In this document: piece by piece, positions 24,429 through 34,600 of the stretch
Layout of the letters: the number at the start of each line of letters is the position of its first letter
Numbering within the stretch: position 1 is the stretch's first letter
Assembly (NCBI GenBank): GCA_934631005.1
Contig: CAKTXA010000019.1
Span: 1-47,903 of the forward strand
DNA from: an uncultured Oscillospiraceae bacterium
GTDB lineage: Bacteria > Bacillota > Clostridia > Oscillospirales > Oscillospiraceae
DNA: 47,903 bases
Direction of reading: 5' to 3'
Made by a program: the position numbers and the translations under genes
The notes under the pieces: model-generated
What the model saw: only the letters and a program-made list of their open reading frames with translations
Database searches by the model: none
Told to the model about the DNA's origin: nothing

Positions 24429-25759
24429 TTGTCTGTTTCCTCCAAGTCTCCAATGAGTTCGCCGTCACACGTATCCGTGACGGCCACGGTGACAAACTGG
24501 CCGGGCTCGACCGCGCGGTCGGCCGAGAACCAGATCTTGCCGTCAATATCGGGTGAATCTGCATACGTTCTGCCGAAATACGCCTCGTTTTCTTCGTCAT
24601 AGCCCTCACAGAGCACCTGCATGGACGTGCCGATGCGCGAGGCGTTATAGTCGTCCATAATGCGCGACTGCAGCTCCGTGATGACGTCGGCGCGGTGCTG
24701 CGCGACCTCCTCCGGCGGGTATTCCATCTTCGCCGCGCGCGTGCCCTCCTCGGGCGAAAAGACGAACGCGCCCACGCGCTCCATGCGCGCTTCGCGCAGA
24801 AAATCGCACAGCTCCTCGAATTCCGCCTCGCCCTCGCCGGGCAGGCCCGCGATCAGGCTCGTGCGCAGAACAAGACCGGGGATGCGCGCGCGGAGCTTTT
24901 TGAGCAGGTCCTTGAGGTACTGCCCGCTGCCGCGGCGGTTCATCTTTTTGAGAATTTTGTCGTTGATGTGCTGGATGGGAATGTCCAGATACTTGACGAT
25001 CTTCGGCTCGGACGCGAGGACATCAATGAGCTCGTCGGACATCTCATCCGGGTAGAGATAGTGCACGCGCACCCAGACGATGCCGTCAATTTTGCACAGC
25101 TCGCGCAGAAGCTCCGCAAGGCGCCGCTCGCCGTAGAGATCGAGCCCGTAGCGGCTGGTGTCCTGCGCAACGACGATCAGCTCTTTGACGCCGGAGTCCG
25201 CCAGCTCGCGCGCCTCCTTCAAAAGCGCCTCCATCGGGCGGCTGCGGTATTTGCCGCGCAGCGACGGGATGACGCAGAACGCGCACCGGTTGTCGCAGCC
25301 CTCGGCAATTTTAAGATATGCGTAATAGCGCGGCGTTGTGAGGATGCGGCCGCATTCGTGGATGGCTTCGTCGATGCTGTCAAACTCCGACACGCCGCTG
25401 CCCGCAAGCAGCTGCCGCACGGCGGAGACGACGTCGTAATACGACCCCGTGCCGAGAATGCCGTCCACTTCGGGAAGCTCGTCCAAGATCTGCTTCTGGT
25501 AGCGCTGGGCAAGGCACCCCGTGACGAGGATCTTCCCCACCGTGCCGGCGGCCTTGCGCTGCGCCACGGCAAGGATGTTGTCGATGGCTTCGGACTTGGC
25601 CGAGTCGATGAAGCCGCAGGTGTTGACGATCACCACGTCGCAGTTGTCCGGCTCGGCGCTGATCGTATAGCCCGCCTGGCGCAGCAGGTAGAGCATCTGC
25701 TCGGCGTCCACCTGGTTTTTGGCGCAGCCGAGGCTGATCATTCCAATCGTTTCGTTCAT
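24425..25759 (-). CDS. rimO: Ribosomal protein S12 methylthiotransferase RimO
   Basis: 444 residues. A radical-SAM enzyme that methylthiolates the conserved Asp of ribosomal protein S12. The N-terminal MTTase domain cluster ligands are Cys12, Cys48 and Cys82; the radical SAM cluster CDNRCAFC has Cys155, Cys159 and Cys162; a C-terminal TRAM-like domain is present. The LGCAKNQVDAE start and RGKYRSR after the radical SAM motif are RimO-typical rather than MiaB. It overlaps recX and pgsA by 4 bases each. Confidence 0.95.
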   Translation of the reverse strand: MNETIGMISLGCAKNQVDAEQMLYLLRQAGYTISAEPDNCDVVIVNTCGFIDSAKSEAIDNILAVAQRKAAGTVGKILVTGCLAQRYQKQILDELPEVDGILGTGSYYDVVSAVRQLLAGSGVSEFDSIDEAIHECGRILTTPRYYAYLKIAEGCDNRCAFCVIPSLRGKYRSRPMEALLKEARELADSGVKELIVVAQDTSRYGLDLYGERRLAELLRELCKIDGIVWVRVHYLYPDEMSDELIDVLASEPKIVKYLDIPIQHINDKILKKMNRRGSGQYLKDLLKKLRARIPGLVLRTSLIAGLPGEGEAEFEELCDFLREARMERVGAFVFSPEEGTRAAKMEYPPEEVAQHRADVITELQSRIMDDYNASRIGTSMQVLCEGYDEENEAYFGRTYADSPDIDGKIWFSADRAVEPGQFVTVAVTDTCDGELIGDLEETDK

Positions 25760-26394
25760 TCCAGTTCCTCCGGTTCGGAGAGTTCAAGGTCGGCGCGGTA
25801 GCGCGCGAGCGCGGCGCGAATATCGCTCCAGCTGTGCCCGCGGCGCAAAAGCGCATCGGTCGTGCGCTTTAAGAGCTTATCGTCCACGTTCCTGCCGTCC
25901 AGCGCGCGGTGCAGGTACGTATCGAGCGCGCCGTCCATCGCGGGGATGGCGGCGAGGGCCGCTTCCCAATATTCGTGCGGGATGCGCTTTTCATAGAGGA
26001 TATTTTCGATGCGGCGGCGGCCGTAGCCCTTGCGGACGGCGGACAGCACGAGCTGCTCGGCCACGGCGGCGTCATCGAGCAGATGCAGCTCATCGAGCCA
26101 CTGCACGGTGTCCTGCGCGTCCTCCGCGAGCGCGCCCTTGTCCGTCAGGCGTTTCTCGAGCGCAGCGCGGGAAATGGCCGTGGAGGACAAAATGCGCACG
26201 GCGCGCTGCCGCGTGCGTGCGCGGGCAATGGCGGCGCGCAGGGCGGAAAGCTCTTCCTCCAGCAGCTCCCGCCCGGCGTACAGATCAAAATCAGCCGCGA
26301 GAAACGGCGGGACCTTCAGCCGCTCCCCCGTTTCCAGCGTGCACACCAGCGGGCCGTCCGGCTGTGCGGACGGCGCCAGCGATTCAAGTTTCAT
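25756..26394 (-). CDS. recX: RecA regulator RecX
   Basis: 212-residue, helix-rich protein of the RecX family, which binds RecA filaments and modulates them. Three-helix repeats are visible: TAISRAALEKRLTDKG, LHLLDDAAVAEQLVLSAVRKGYGRRRIENILYEKRIP and TDALLRRGHSWSDIRAAL. The start overlaps the recA end by 11 bases, and it overlaps rimO by 4, the standard recA-recX linkage. No strong ribosome site is seen, so coupling to recA translation is likely. Confidence 0.88.
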   Translation of the reverse strand: MKLESLAPSAQPDGPLVCTLETGERLKVPPFLAADFDLYAGRELLEEELSALRAAIARARTRQRAVRILSSTAISRAALEKRLTDKGALAEDAQDTVQWLDELHLLDDAAVAEQLVLSAVRKGYGRRRIENILYEKRIPHEYWEAALAAIPAMDGALDTYLHRALDGRNVDDKLLKRTTDALLRRGHSWSDIRAALARYRADLELSEPEELE

Positions 26395-27487
26395 CGTTAA
26401 AATCGTCCGCCGAGACGCTTACAGGCGCGCTGGCCGGGGCGGCGGGGCGCTTGGCACGGCTGCCCTGCAGCTTCCACATATTCGCGCGGACCTCCTGCTC
26501 GATGCGATCGGCGACGTCGGGATGGTCGATGAGGTATTTTTTCGCGTTGTCGCGGCCCTGGCCGATGCGCTCCTCGCCGATGGAGAACCAGCTGCCGCTC
26601 TTCTGGATGATGTCGAGCTGCGCGGCGATGTCGACCAGCTCGCCCCACTTGGAGATGCCCTCACCGTACATGATGTCGAACACGGCCTCCTTGAACGGGG
26701 GCGCGACCTTGTTCTTGACGATCTTGGCGCGGGTGCGGTTGCCGACGATCTCGGTGCCGTTTTTGATAGCCTCGATGCGGCGGATGTCGATGCGGACGGA
26801 CGCGTAGAATTTGAGCGCGTTGCCGCCGGTGGTCGTTTCGGGGTTGCCGTACATGACGCCGATCTTCATACGCAGCTGGTTGATGAAGATGACGACGCAG
26901 TTCGTTTTGGAGATGTTGCCGGCGAGCTTGCGCAGCGCCTGCGACATGAGCCGCGCCTGCAGGCCGACGAACGTATCGCCCATCTCGCCTTCAATTTCGG
27001 CGCGGGGCGTGAGCGCCGCGACAGAGTCGACGACCACGACGTCCACCGCGCCGGAGCGCACGAGCGCATCGGTGATCTCCAGCGCCTGCTCGCCGGTGTC
27101 CGGCTGGGAGACGAGCATGGAGTCGATGTCCACGCCGATGGCGGCGGCATAATCGGGGTCGAGGGCGTGCTCGGCGTCGACGAACGCGACCTCGCCGCCG
27201 TGCTTCTGCGCCTGCGCCACGATGTGCAGCGCGAGCGTTGTTTTACCGGAGGATTCAGGCCCGTAGATCTCGATGATGCGCCCCTTGGGCACGCCGCCGA
27301 TGCCGAGCGCCGCGTCCAGCGCCAGAGAGCCGGTGGGGATGGCGTCAACGACCAGCTCGGGCTTATCACCCAGGCGCATGACCGCGCCCTTGCCGAAGTT
27401 CTTTTCGATCTGCTGCAGTGCCGTATCGAGCGCCTTGCGCTTTTCACCCAGAGCGGCGGGATCGGTGGCCGGTTTCTTTCGTTCCAT
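26384..27487 (-). CDS. recA: Recombinase RecA
   Basis: 367 residues. Walker A is GPESSGKTT (76-84); also MRLGDKPELVVDAIPTGSLALD, the loop regions RMSQALRKLAGNISK-like and FINQLRMKIGVMYGNPETTTGGNALKFYASVR, and a basic/acidic C-terminal tail. Forms filaments for strand exchange and SOS signalling. The promoter at 27519-27547 overlaps the end of prmC. No canonical Gram-positive LexA box (GAAC-N4-GTTC) is visible upstream. Confidence 0.97.
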   Translation of the reverse strand: MERKKPATDPAALGEKRKALDTALQQIEKNFGKGAVMRLGDKPELVVDAIPTGSLALDAALGIGGVPKGRIIEIYGPESSGKTTLALHIVAQAQKHGGEVAFVDAEHALDPDYAAAIGVDIDSMLVSQPDTGEQALEITDALVRSGAVDVVVVDSVAALTPRAEIEGEMGDTFVGLQARLMSQALRKLAGNISKTNCVVIFINQLRMKIGVMYGNPETTTGGNALKFYASVRIDIRRIEAIKNGTEIVGNRTRAKIVKNKVAPPFKEAVFDIMYGEGISKWGELVDIAAQLDIIQKSGSWFSIGEERIGQGRDNAKKYLIDHPDVADRIEQEVRANMWKLQGSRAKRPAAPASAPVSVSADDFNDET

Positions 27488-27518
27488 GCAGATTCCCTCT
27501 CTTTTTTCGTTTTTCTAC

Positions 27519-27547
27519 AGTATAGCACACGCGGGTCTCGATGTCAA
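27519..27547 (-). promoter_or_regulatory. Sigma-A promoter of recA with palindrome on the -35 box
   Basis: Minus strand TTGACA (27547-27542), 17-base spacer, TATACT (27524-27519). The perfect 10-bp palindrome CAAACGTTTG (27545-27554) overlaps the -35 box and the end of prmC. Confidence 0.82.
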
Positions 27548-28422
27548 ACGTTTGTTTTGTTTTCCGGCAGGCGCGCCGAGACGGCCCGCGTGACGCCGCG
27601 CAGATCGCGGACGAAGCGGAGCGTATCGTAGCCGTGCGCGCGCAGAAGCTCTCCCACGGCGTGCTCCTGCCCCATGCCGAACTCCAGACAGATATAGCCG
27701 CCCGGCTGGAGCGCGGCGGTGAAATTGCGCAGGATCATGCGATAAAGATCCAGTCCGTCCGCGCCGCCGTCCAGCGCCAGATGCGGCTCATAGTCCCTGA
27801 CCGACGGGTCGAGCTGCGCCATCTCCGCCCGCGTGACATACGGCGGATTGGCGGTGATGAGCGAGAATTTGCCCCAGAATTCGGGCACACTCTGCCGCAC
27901 GTCGCCGAGCAGGCAGTGCACGCGCCCGGCGAGCTTCTGCTGGGCGGCATTCTGCCGCGCCACGCGCAGCGCCGCGGGCGACACATCGCACAGCGACACG
28001 CGCGCCGAGGGGACATGGTTTGCGATGGCAAGCCCGATGCAGCCGCTGCCGGTGCACAGATCCAGCACGCGCTGCGGCGGCGGCAGCTGCCGCAGGTGCA
28101 GAATGGCGAGGTCGGTGACGGCCATGGTATCGTCCCGCGGGATGAGCACGTCGGGCGTGACGATGAGATCCATGCCGTAGAAGCTCCAGCGGCCGAGCAG
28201 ATACGCCAGCGGCTCTCCCGCGTCCAGCCGCGCAAGCGCAGCATTCAGCCTCTCCTCCAGCTCGTCCGGGGCCGGCTCATCGTGATCGGCAATGAGCCGG
28301 GCCTGCGTCTTGCCGCTCAGCTGTGACAGCAGCAGCCGCGCATACGGCGCGGCGTTCTCCCCCTGCGAGGCGATGAGTGCGCGGCGCGCCGCGAGAAACA
28401 GATCGCCGTAGGCCTTTACCAT
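27544..28422 (-). CDS. prmC: Peptide chain release factor N5-glutamine methyltransferase PrmC
   Basis: 292 residues. Methylates the GGQ glutamine of release factors. An N-terminal helical domain contains the LAYLLGRWSFYG motif; the SAM-binding motif is DLCTGSGCIG (121-130) and the catalytic motif NPPY is at 192-195. It overlaps the DUF1385 gene by 7 bases. The usual partner prfA is not adjacent. Confidence 0.95.
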   Translation of the reverse strand: MVKAYGDLFLAARRALIASQGENAAPYARLLLSQLSGKTQARLIADHDEPAPDELEERLNAALARLDAGEPLAYLLGRWSFYGMDLIVTPDVLIPRDDTMAVTDLAILHLRQLPPPQRVLDLCTGSGCIGLAIANHVPSARVSLCDVSPAALRVARQNAAQQKLAGRVHCLLGDVRQSVPEFWGKFSLITANPPYVTRAEMAQLDPSVRDYEPHLALDGGADGLDLYRMILRNFTAALQPGGYICLEFGMGQEHAVGELLRAHGYDTLRFVRDLRGVTRAVSARLPENKTNV

Positions 28423-29378
28423 CGGTCGGCGCCTTCCTGCGTGGGGATGACCATGGTGAGCGCCTCGATGGCGACCTCGATCATGGAATCATCCGGCTCG
28501 TTGGTGGTAAAGCGCTGCATCCACATGCCGGGGGCGGTGAGGATATGCGTGAGCCAGTTGTCGTGCCGCCCGACGAGGCGGTTGAATTCATAGCTGACCG
28601 ACACCACGACCGGCAGCAGCGCCAGCCGCAGCAGCAGCCGCAGGAACATATTGTCCGTGGGCAGAATGACGCTCACGAGCGAGAAGATGAGGATGGAGAG
28701 AATAACGACCACGAACAGGAAGCTCGTGCCGCAGCGGGGGTGAAAGCGCGTCTGCACGCGGACGTTTTCCACCGTAAGCGGCAGCCTTGCCTCGTAGCAG
28801 CGGATGGATTTATGCTCCGCGCCGTGATAGGAAAACACGCGCTTCATGTCCTTTGTTTTGGAGATGAGGATGAGATAGCTGAGGAAAATGACGATGCGCA
28901 GCACGCCCTCGATGATGCAGCGGGCCAGCGGCGAATGGAGCCACCGGTCAAAAATGCCGCCGAGCAGCGTGGGCAGCAGGATAAAAAGCCCAATCGACAG
29001 CGCCACGCCCAGCACGACCGAGACGGTGACGACGGCCTTTTCCAGCTTTTCCGAGCCGAATTTCTTTTCGAACCACTGCTCGAATTTGGACGGCTGCTCC
29101 TGCTCGTCCTCGGGCAAAAACTCGGCAGAGTACATGAGCGCCTTCACGCCATTTACCATGGACGACAGAAAATTGACAACGCCGCGGATGAGCGGCAGCG
29201 CAAGAAAGCCCGTGTGCTTTTTGACCGGCTCCTCCTTGCGCTCGAGCGTGCCGTCCGCTTTGCGCAGGACGATGGCGCGCTGCTCGGGCCCCTGCATGAG
29301 GATGCCCTCGATGAGCGCCTGACCGCCGATGAGTGTTTTGAACTGTTCCTGACAGGCAGGCTGTTTGCATTCAGACAT
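28416..29378 (-). CDS. DUF1385 membrane protein (YqhQ family)
   Basis: 320 residues. Family motifs are clear: IGGQALIEGILMQGPE (about 17-32), YHGAEHKSIRCYEA (about 184-197) and FHPRCGTSFL (about 213-222). Hydrophobic segments lie near 118-140, 155-175, 220-245 and 250-275. Function is unknown, but the gene often precedes prmC/prfA in Firmicutes, as here. The start is 9 bases after the histidine kinase. Confidence 0.9.
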   Translation of the reverse strand: MSECKQPACQEQFKTLIGGQALIEGILMQGPEQRAIVLRKADGTLERKEEPVKKHTGFLALPLIRGVVNFLSSMVNGVKALMYSAEFLPEDEQEQPSKFEQWFEKKFGSEKLEKAVVTVSVVLGVALSIGLFILLPTLLGGIFDRWLHSPLARCIIEGVLRIVIFLSYLILISKTKDMKRVFSYHGAEHKSIRCYEARLPLTVENVRVQTRFHPRCGTSFLFVVVILSILIFSLVSVILPTDNMFLRLLLRLALLPVVVSVSYEFNRLVGRHDNWLTHILTAPGMWMQRFTTNEPDDSMIEVAIEALTMVIPTQEGADRW

Positions 29379-29387
29379 AGATACCTC

Positions 29388-30836
29388 TTATTCTTCCCCC
29401 GCGGGAATGGAAATGGTGACGAGCGTGCCGCCGCCTGCAGCGTTTTCCAGCGTCAGCGTGCCGCCGTGCATGGTGACGATCTCCTCGCACACGGCAAGGC
29501 CGATGCCGCTGCCGCGGGCCTTGGAGCTGCCCTTGTAGAATTTCATTTTGACGTGCGGCAGCTCCTCCTCGGGGATGCCCACGCCGTAGTCGCGGATGCG
29601 GATGACGACATTGCCGTCCTCCTTCGCGATGGATGCGTCGATCTTCTTGCCGTCGCCGCCGTGCTTGGCGGCGTTATCCAGCACGTTCAAAAATACCTGC
29701 CGCATACGCGCCACATCGCACGGGATCTCGCCGATGGAGGTCTCGGGCGGGGTGTAGTTGAGGGTGATGCCCTCCTGTCGCAGGCGGCTGCCGTACATGA
29801 ACACGGTGTCCTCAAATTCCGCCAGAATGTCGGATTTTTCGACCCGGAGCGTAAAGCGGCCGTTCTGCATCCGCGTGAACTCCAGCAGCTCCTCGACCAT
29901 GCCGGTGAGCCGGCGCGCCTCGCGCAGGATGATGAGCACGCCGCGGCGCACCTCGGGGTCGAGATTTTCCGCCGACAGCAGCGTCTCGCTCCAGCCGGAG
30001 ATGGCCGTGAGCGGCGTGCGCAGCTCGTGCGAGACAGACGAGATGAACTCCGACTGCGTCTTTTCCGACCGGCTGATCTTGAGGGACATATCGTTGATGG
30101 TGTCGGCCAGCTCGCCGATCTCATCGTCGTAGCGCTTGGGGATCTGCACGCCGTAGGACCCGGCGGCGATGCGCTTGGCCGTGGCGGTGATCTGCGAGAG
30201 CGGATCGAGGATGGAGCGGATAAAGTAGCTGCTCACAAAGAAGATGAGCGCCACGAACACGAGCCCCACCAGCACCGCCAGCGCCGCAATGCGCATGACC
30301 TGCCGGTCAACGGTCTCCAAACTCGCGATGTAGCGCAGCACGCCCACGACCGAGCCGTCAGAATAAACGAGCGGGCTGGAGACAGCCATCACGCGCTTGC
30401 CGGTCTGCCGGTCCGCGCCGCTGAAGGCGGCCATATGGCGGCTCTCCAGCGCTTCGCTCACATCGGTGCTGCGGACGGCCGCGCCGGGGCGCTGCCCGTC
30501 GGACGACGCCAGAAGCTCGCCCGCGGGGCTGATGAACTGCAGCTCCACGCCCTCGCCCTCGTCATACGTCTGCGACAGGCGGATGCAGGTCTGGTAATAC
30601 TCCGAATAATCGCGGTCGGAATAGCTGGCAAAAAAGCTGCCGGTCGTTTTGGCCTTGGTCTCGAGGCTCGCGCGGACGGACGCGTAATAATACGCCGCCA
30701 TGGAGAGCGTGACGAGCAGCACGCACAAAAGCACCAGCACGACCATGATGCTGACGTTATTGAGAAGCCACCGCTTTTCAAGCCCCGTGATCCTTTTGAG
30801 CCGGAACTCCGGCTTGTGAAACTCCGGTTTTTTCAT
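29388..30836 (-). CDS. Sensor histidine kinase with extracellular domain
   Basis: 482 residues. Membrane helices lie at about 28-51 and 182-206; the extracellular sensor between them is about 130 residues. A HAMP domain (207-258) is followed by the H-box SVSHELRTPLT with phospho-accepting His270, then N box NVLDNAAKHG (Asn387), G1 RDYGVGIP and G2 GSGIGLAVCEE. Architecture is that of PhoR/ResE/VicK-type kinases, without a PAS domain. It is 12 bases downstream of its response regulator and next to DUF1385-prmC. The stimulus cannot be inferred. Confidence 0.93.
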   Translation of the reverse strand: MKKPEFHKPEFRLKRITGLEKRWLLNNVSIMVVLVLLCVLLVTLSMAAYYYASVRASLETKAKTTGSFFASYSDRDYSEYYQTCIRLSQTYDEGEGVELQFISPAGELLASSDGQRPGAAVRSTDVSEALESRHMAAFSGADRQTGKRVMAVSSPLVYSDGSVVGVLRYIASLETVDRQVMRIAALAVLVGLVFVALIFFVSSYFIRSILDPLSQITATAKRIAAGSYGVQIPKRYDDEIGELADTINDMSLKISRSEKTQSEFISSVSHELRTPLTAISGWSETLLSAENLDPEVRRGVLIILREARRLTGMVEELLEFTRMQNGRFTLRVEKSDILAEFEDTVFMYGSRLRQEGITLNYTPPETSIGEIPCDVARMRQVFLNVLDNAAKHGGDGKKIDASIAKEDGNVVIRIRDYGVGIPEEELPHVKMKFYKGSSKARGSGIGLAVCEEIVTMHGGTLTLENAAGGGTLVTISIPAGEE

Positions 30837-30848
30837 GGATGCTCCCGC

Positions 30849-31535
30849 TTACGCGCCCCACTTGTAGCCGTAGCCCCAGACCGTGGTGATGTAGGTGGGG
30901 TTCGCGGTGTCGTCCTCGATCTTGATGCGAAGACGGCGGATGTTCACATCCACGATCTTCAGCTCGCCGTCATAATCGCGGCCCCACACGGCGGCGAGAA
31001 TATCCTCCCGCGAAAGCGCGCGGCCGGGGTTCTGCATGAACAGCTTCATAATGGCGTATTCGACCTGCGTGAGCTTGATGCGTTTCCCTTCCTTATCGAG
31101 CGTGCGGTTGCGCGTGTTCAGGACGAACGGCCCATGACACAGCTCCACGCTGTCGGCGGTGGGGTCGTTTCCGATGCGGCGGTAGAGCGCGTCGATGCGC
31201 GCCGTCAGCTCCGCGGGGCTGAAGGGCTTCGTCATATAATCGTCGGCCCCGGTCATCAGGCCCGTGATCTTGTCCATCTCCTGGCTGCGGGCGGTGAGCA
31301 TGATGATGCCGATCTTCTTATCGGTGGCGCGGATATTGCGGCAGACCTCAAAGCCGTCGATGTCCGGCAGCATGATGTCCAAAATCGCCACGCCGACGTC
31401 CGGGTTCTGACGGAGTTTTTCCAGCGCCTCCGCGCCGGTGCCAGCCTCCAGAACTTCATATCCCGCGCGGCGGAGATTGATGACGACAAAGCTGCGGATG
31501 CTGACTTCGTCCTCCAAAATCAGTACTTTCTTCAT
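30849..31535 (-). CDS. OmpR/PhoB-family response regulator
   Basis: 228 residues. The receiver has acidic pocket Glu8-Asp9-Glu10, phospho-accepting Asp53 (LDIML), Thr81 and Lys102 (TKPF). A winged-helix DNA-binding domain follows (about 130-226; RIKLTQVEYAIMKLFMQNPG ... VDVNIRRLRIKIE ... VWGYGYKW). The partner is the kinase just downstream. The ATG has AAGGGGA 7 bases upstream; an extended -10 promoter lies at 31610-31615. Confidence 0.95.
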   Translation of the reverse strand: MKKVLILEDEVSIRSFVVINLRRAGYEVLEAGTGAEALEKLRQNPDVGVAILDIMLPDIDGFEVCRNIRATDKKIGIIMLTARSQEMDKITGLMTGADDYMTKPFSPAELTARIDALYRRIGNDPTADSVELCHGPFVLNTRNRTLDKEGKRIKLTQVEYAIMKLFMQNPGRALSREDILAAVWGRDYDGELKIVDVNIRRLRIKIEDDTANPTYITTVWGYGYKWGA

Positions 31536-31609
31536 TGCAGATTCCCCTTATCTTCTGCCGGGAGCCCGGCGAAACGTGTTAAGATCTCTGATCCATATTC
31601 CAATTCTAA

Positions 31610-31620
31610 ATTATAACATA
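31610..31620 (-). promoter_or_regulatory. Extended -10 promoter of the two-component operon
   Basis: Minus strand TATGTTATAAT includes TG one base before TATAAT (31615-31610). The corresponding -35 hexamer (TACACA) is poor, consistent with an extended -10 promoter. Confidence 0.55.
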
Positions 31621-31662
31621 AACTTTTGCCGGTGTGTAGCGGGCGCGCGGTTTTTTCACAGA

Positions 31663-34600
31663 TTATTTCAAAACCACGCTGTCGTCCCCCAGAAGATCGC
31701 GCAGCTCGGCGAGCATCGACTCATCCGGCGCGCTGGCGCCTGCCATCTGTGTGCGCGTGTCGGCAAAGAACAGGACGGTGCGGCTTTTCCCGGGAAACAT
31801 CTTGAGAATGGCGAGCGTCTTGCGCGCCTCGGGCGCGGACTGCGACGGCACGCGCAGATAGAGCGTGCGCGGATCGGCCTTCGGCCGCTGCGGCGCGGAG
31901 CGCGGCTCATCCGGCAGCGGATCGGCCGCCAGATCTTCCAGCGGGCGGGCGGCGTTCAGGACGATCTGCGGGTCCTTATCGTCGCGCACGGAGATGCGCC
32001 CCTGCACCACAACGGCGGCGTTCTCATGCAGATAGCTGCCGAACTGGCCGAGGGCGTTGGAAAACACGAGCAGCTCGATCGCGCCGGTGTCATCCTCCAG
32101 CCGGACATAGGCCATCATGGAGTTATTCTTGGTCGTTTTCATCTTGACCGTCTGCACGATACCGGCCACGGTGACGCTCTGCTCATCACGGAACGCACCG
32201 CCCTCCTCGGTAAAGCTCTCCATGATCTGCCCGATGGGCGCGGCATGCACGGACGTGAGCAGCGGGCGGTACTCATCCATCGGGTGGCCGGAGAGATACA
32301 GGCCCGTCGTCTCCTTCTCAAGCCGCATCAGCTCCTGCCGCGGCAGCTCCGGAAGGTCCGGGATGTGCACCGGCGGCAGCGGGTCGGACGATTCCTCCAG
32401 AAAGCCGCCGAACAGGTCGAGCTGGCCATCCACATTTTTGCGGCGGCTGAGCGTGGCGGAGTCGAGCACGGTCTCATAGATCTGCAGCAGCTGCGAGCGG
32501 TGCAGGCCGAAGCAGTCGCACGCGCCGGATTTGATGAGGTTCTCAAGCGCGCGCTTATTGAGGTCGGTGCCGCACATCCGGCGGCAGAAATCCTCCAGAT
32601 CGCGGAACGCTCCGCTTTCCTCGCGCTCGGCCATGACCTTCTGGATAAAGCCGCGGCCGATGTTTTTGATGGCCGCCAGACCGAAGCGGATGCCGCCGGG
32701 CGCGACGGTAAAATAGTCGTTCGACTCGTTGAGGTCGGGCGGGAGCACCGGGATGCCGCTGGCCTTGCATTCGACGATATACTCGGAAATTTTCACCGAG
32801 CTGTCGAGCACCGACGTCATCAGCGCCGCGAGATATTCCCGGGGATAGTGGCATTTGAGGTACGCCGTGTCGTAGCTGACCTTGGCGTAGCACACGGCGT
32901 GGGCCTTGTTGAAGGCGTAGTTCGCAAAGTCGATGATCTCGTCGTAAATATCGTTTGCCGTCTGCTCCGGCACGCCGTTTGCGATGGCGCCGCAGATATG
33001 GCGGCTCTCGTTGCCGTAGACGAACGCCTTGCGTTCGGCCATGATGACGGCCTGCTTCTTTTTGGAGATGGCGCGGCGCACATTATCCGACTGCCCGAGG
33101 CTGAAGCCGCCGAGCTTGCGGAAAATTTCGATGACCTGCTCCTGATAGACGATGCAGCCGTAGGTAACGGCGAGGATCGGCTGGAGCAGCGGGTGCTTAT
33201 AGCGGATGGTCTGCGGATTGAGCTTGTTTTTGATAAAGCGCGGGATGGAGTCCATCGGGCCGGGGCGGTAGAGCGCCACGATGGCCGTGACGTCCTCGAT
33301 GGACTGCGGCTTCATGCTGACGCACACGCCCGTGATGCCGGACGATTCCAGCTGAAAAACGCCCGACGTCCTGCCCTCGGAGAGCATGGCGAACGTGGCC
33401 GCGTCGTCATTCGGAATGGTGCGCATATTAAAGTCCGGCTCGCGCTTGCGGATGTCCTGCACGGCGTCCTCGATGACTGTGAGGTTGCGCAGGCCGAGGA
33501 AGTCCATTTTGAGAAGCCCCAGCTCCTCCAGCGTGGTCATGGTGTACTGCGTGACGATGGTGTCGTCATTCGTTGAAAGCGGGACATAGTGATACACCGG
33601 CTCGCGCGTGATGACCACGCCCGCGGCGTGGGTGGAGGTGTTGCGCGGCATGCCCTCGAGGGCGCGCGCGGTGTCGATGAGCGTTTTGACGCGCTCGTCG
33701 CCGTCGTACATTTCTTTCAGCTGCGGGGAGACCTTCAGCGCTTCGTCGAGCGTGATGTGCAGCGTGTTCGGCACGAGCTTTGCCACCACGTCCGTCTCGG
33801 CATAGGAAAAATCGAGCGCCCGGCCGACGTCGCGGATCGCGCCGCGCGCCGCCATCGTGCCGAATGTGACGATCTGGGCCACGTGATCCTCACCGTATTT
33901 GCGGCGCACATAGTCCACGACCTCGCCCCGGCGCGTGTCGCCGAAGTCCATGTCAATATCGGGCATGGAGATACGCTCCGGGTTCAGGAAGCGTTCAAAG
34001 TAGAGGCTGTACTGCATGGGGTCGATGTCGGTGATGTAGAGCGTATACGCCACCATCGACCCGGCGGCGCTGCCGCGCCCGGGGCCGACCGGGATCCCGG
34101 CGTCCTTGGCAAAGCGCACAAAATCCGACACGATGAGAAAATAGTCCGTAAAGCCCATTTTCTCAATCATGTCGATCTCATATTCCAGCTGTTTGCGGTA
34201 CTCCGGCTGCGCGCCCGGGTAGCGCTCGGCAAAGCCCTTGGCGCACAGCTCTTTGAGATACGTCAGGCTGTCATAGCCCGCCGGGAGCTTGAATTCCGGC
34301 AGGTGGTATTTGCCGAAGGTAAATTCCACATTGCAGCGCTCCGCGATGCGGACGGTATTTTCGTATGCTTCCGGCTCGTTCGGGAACAGCTGCCGCATTT
34401 CCTCTTCGGATTTGAGGTAAAATTCCTCGCTGCCGAAGCGCATCCGGTCGGGGTCGTCCACGGTCTTGCCCATCTGGATGCACATGAGCACATCCTGCGT
34501 GCGGGAGTCCTCTTTGGTCAGGTAGTGCGCGTCGTTCGTGACAACAAGCGGCAGGCCCGTCTCGCGGGCAAGGCGCAGGATCTGCGGGTTCACCGCGCGC

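Noticed and set aside
27545..27554. CAAACGTTTG as a LexA box for recA
   Set aside because: It lacks the GAAC-N4-GTTC layout of the Gram-positive SOS box; kept only as a palindrome of unknown role.
28377..31616. Very long plus-strand open frame (over 1000 codons) opposite prmC, DUF1385, kinase and regulator genes
   Set aside because: Its translation is Arg/His/Ala/Asp-rich low-complexity text typical of the antisense of GC-rich genes, and the minus strand holds four clear families over the same bases.
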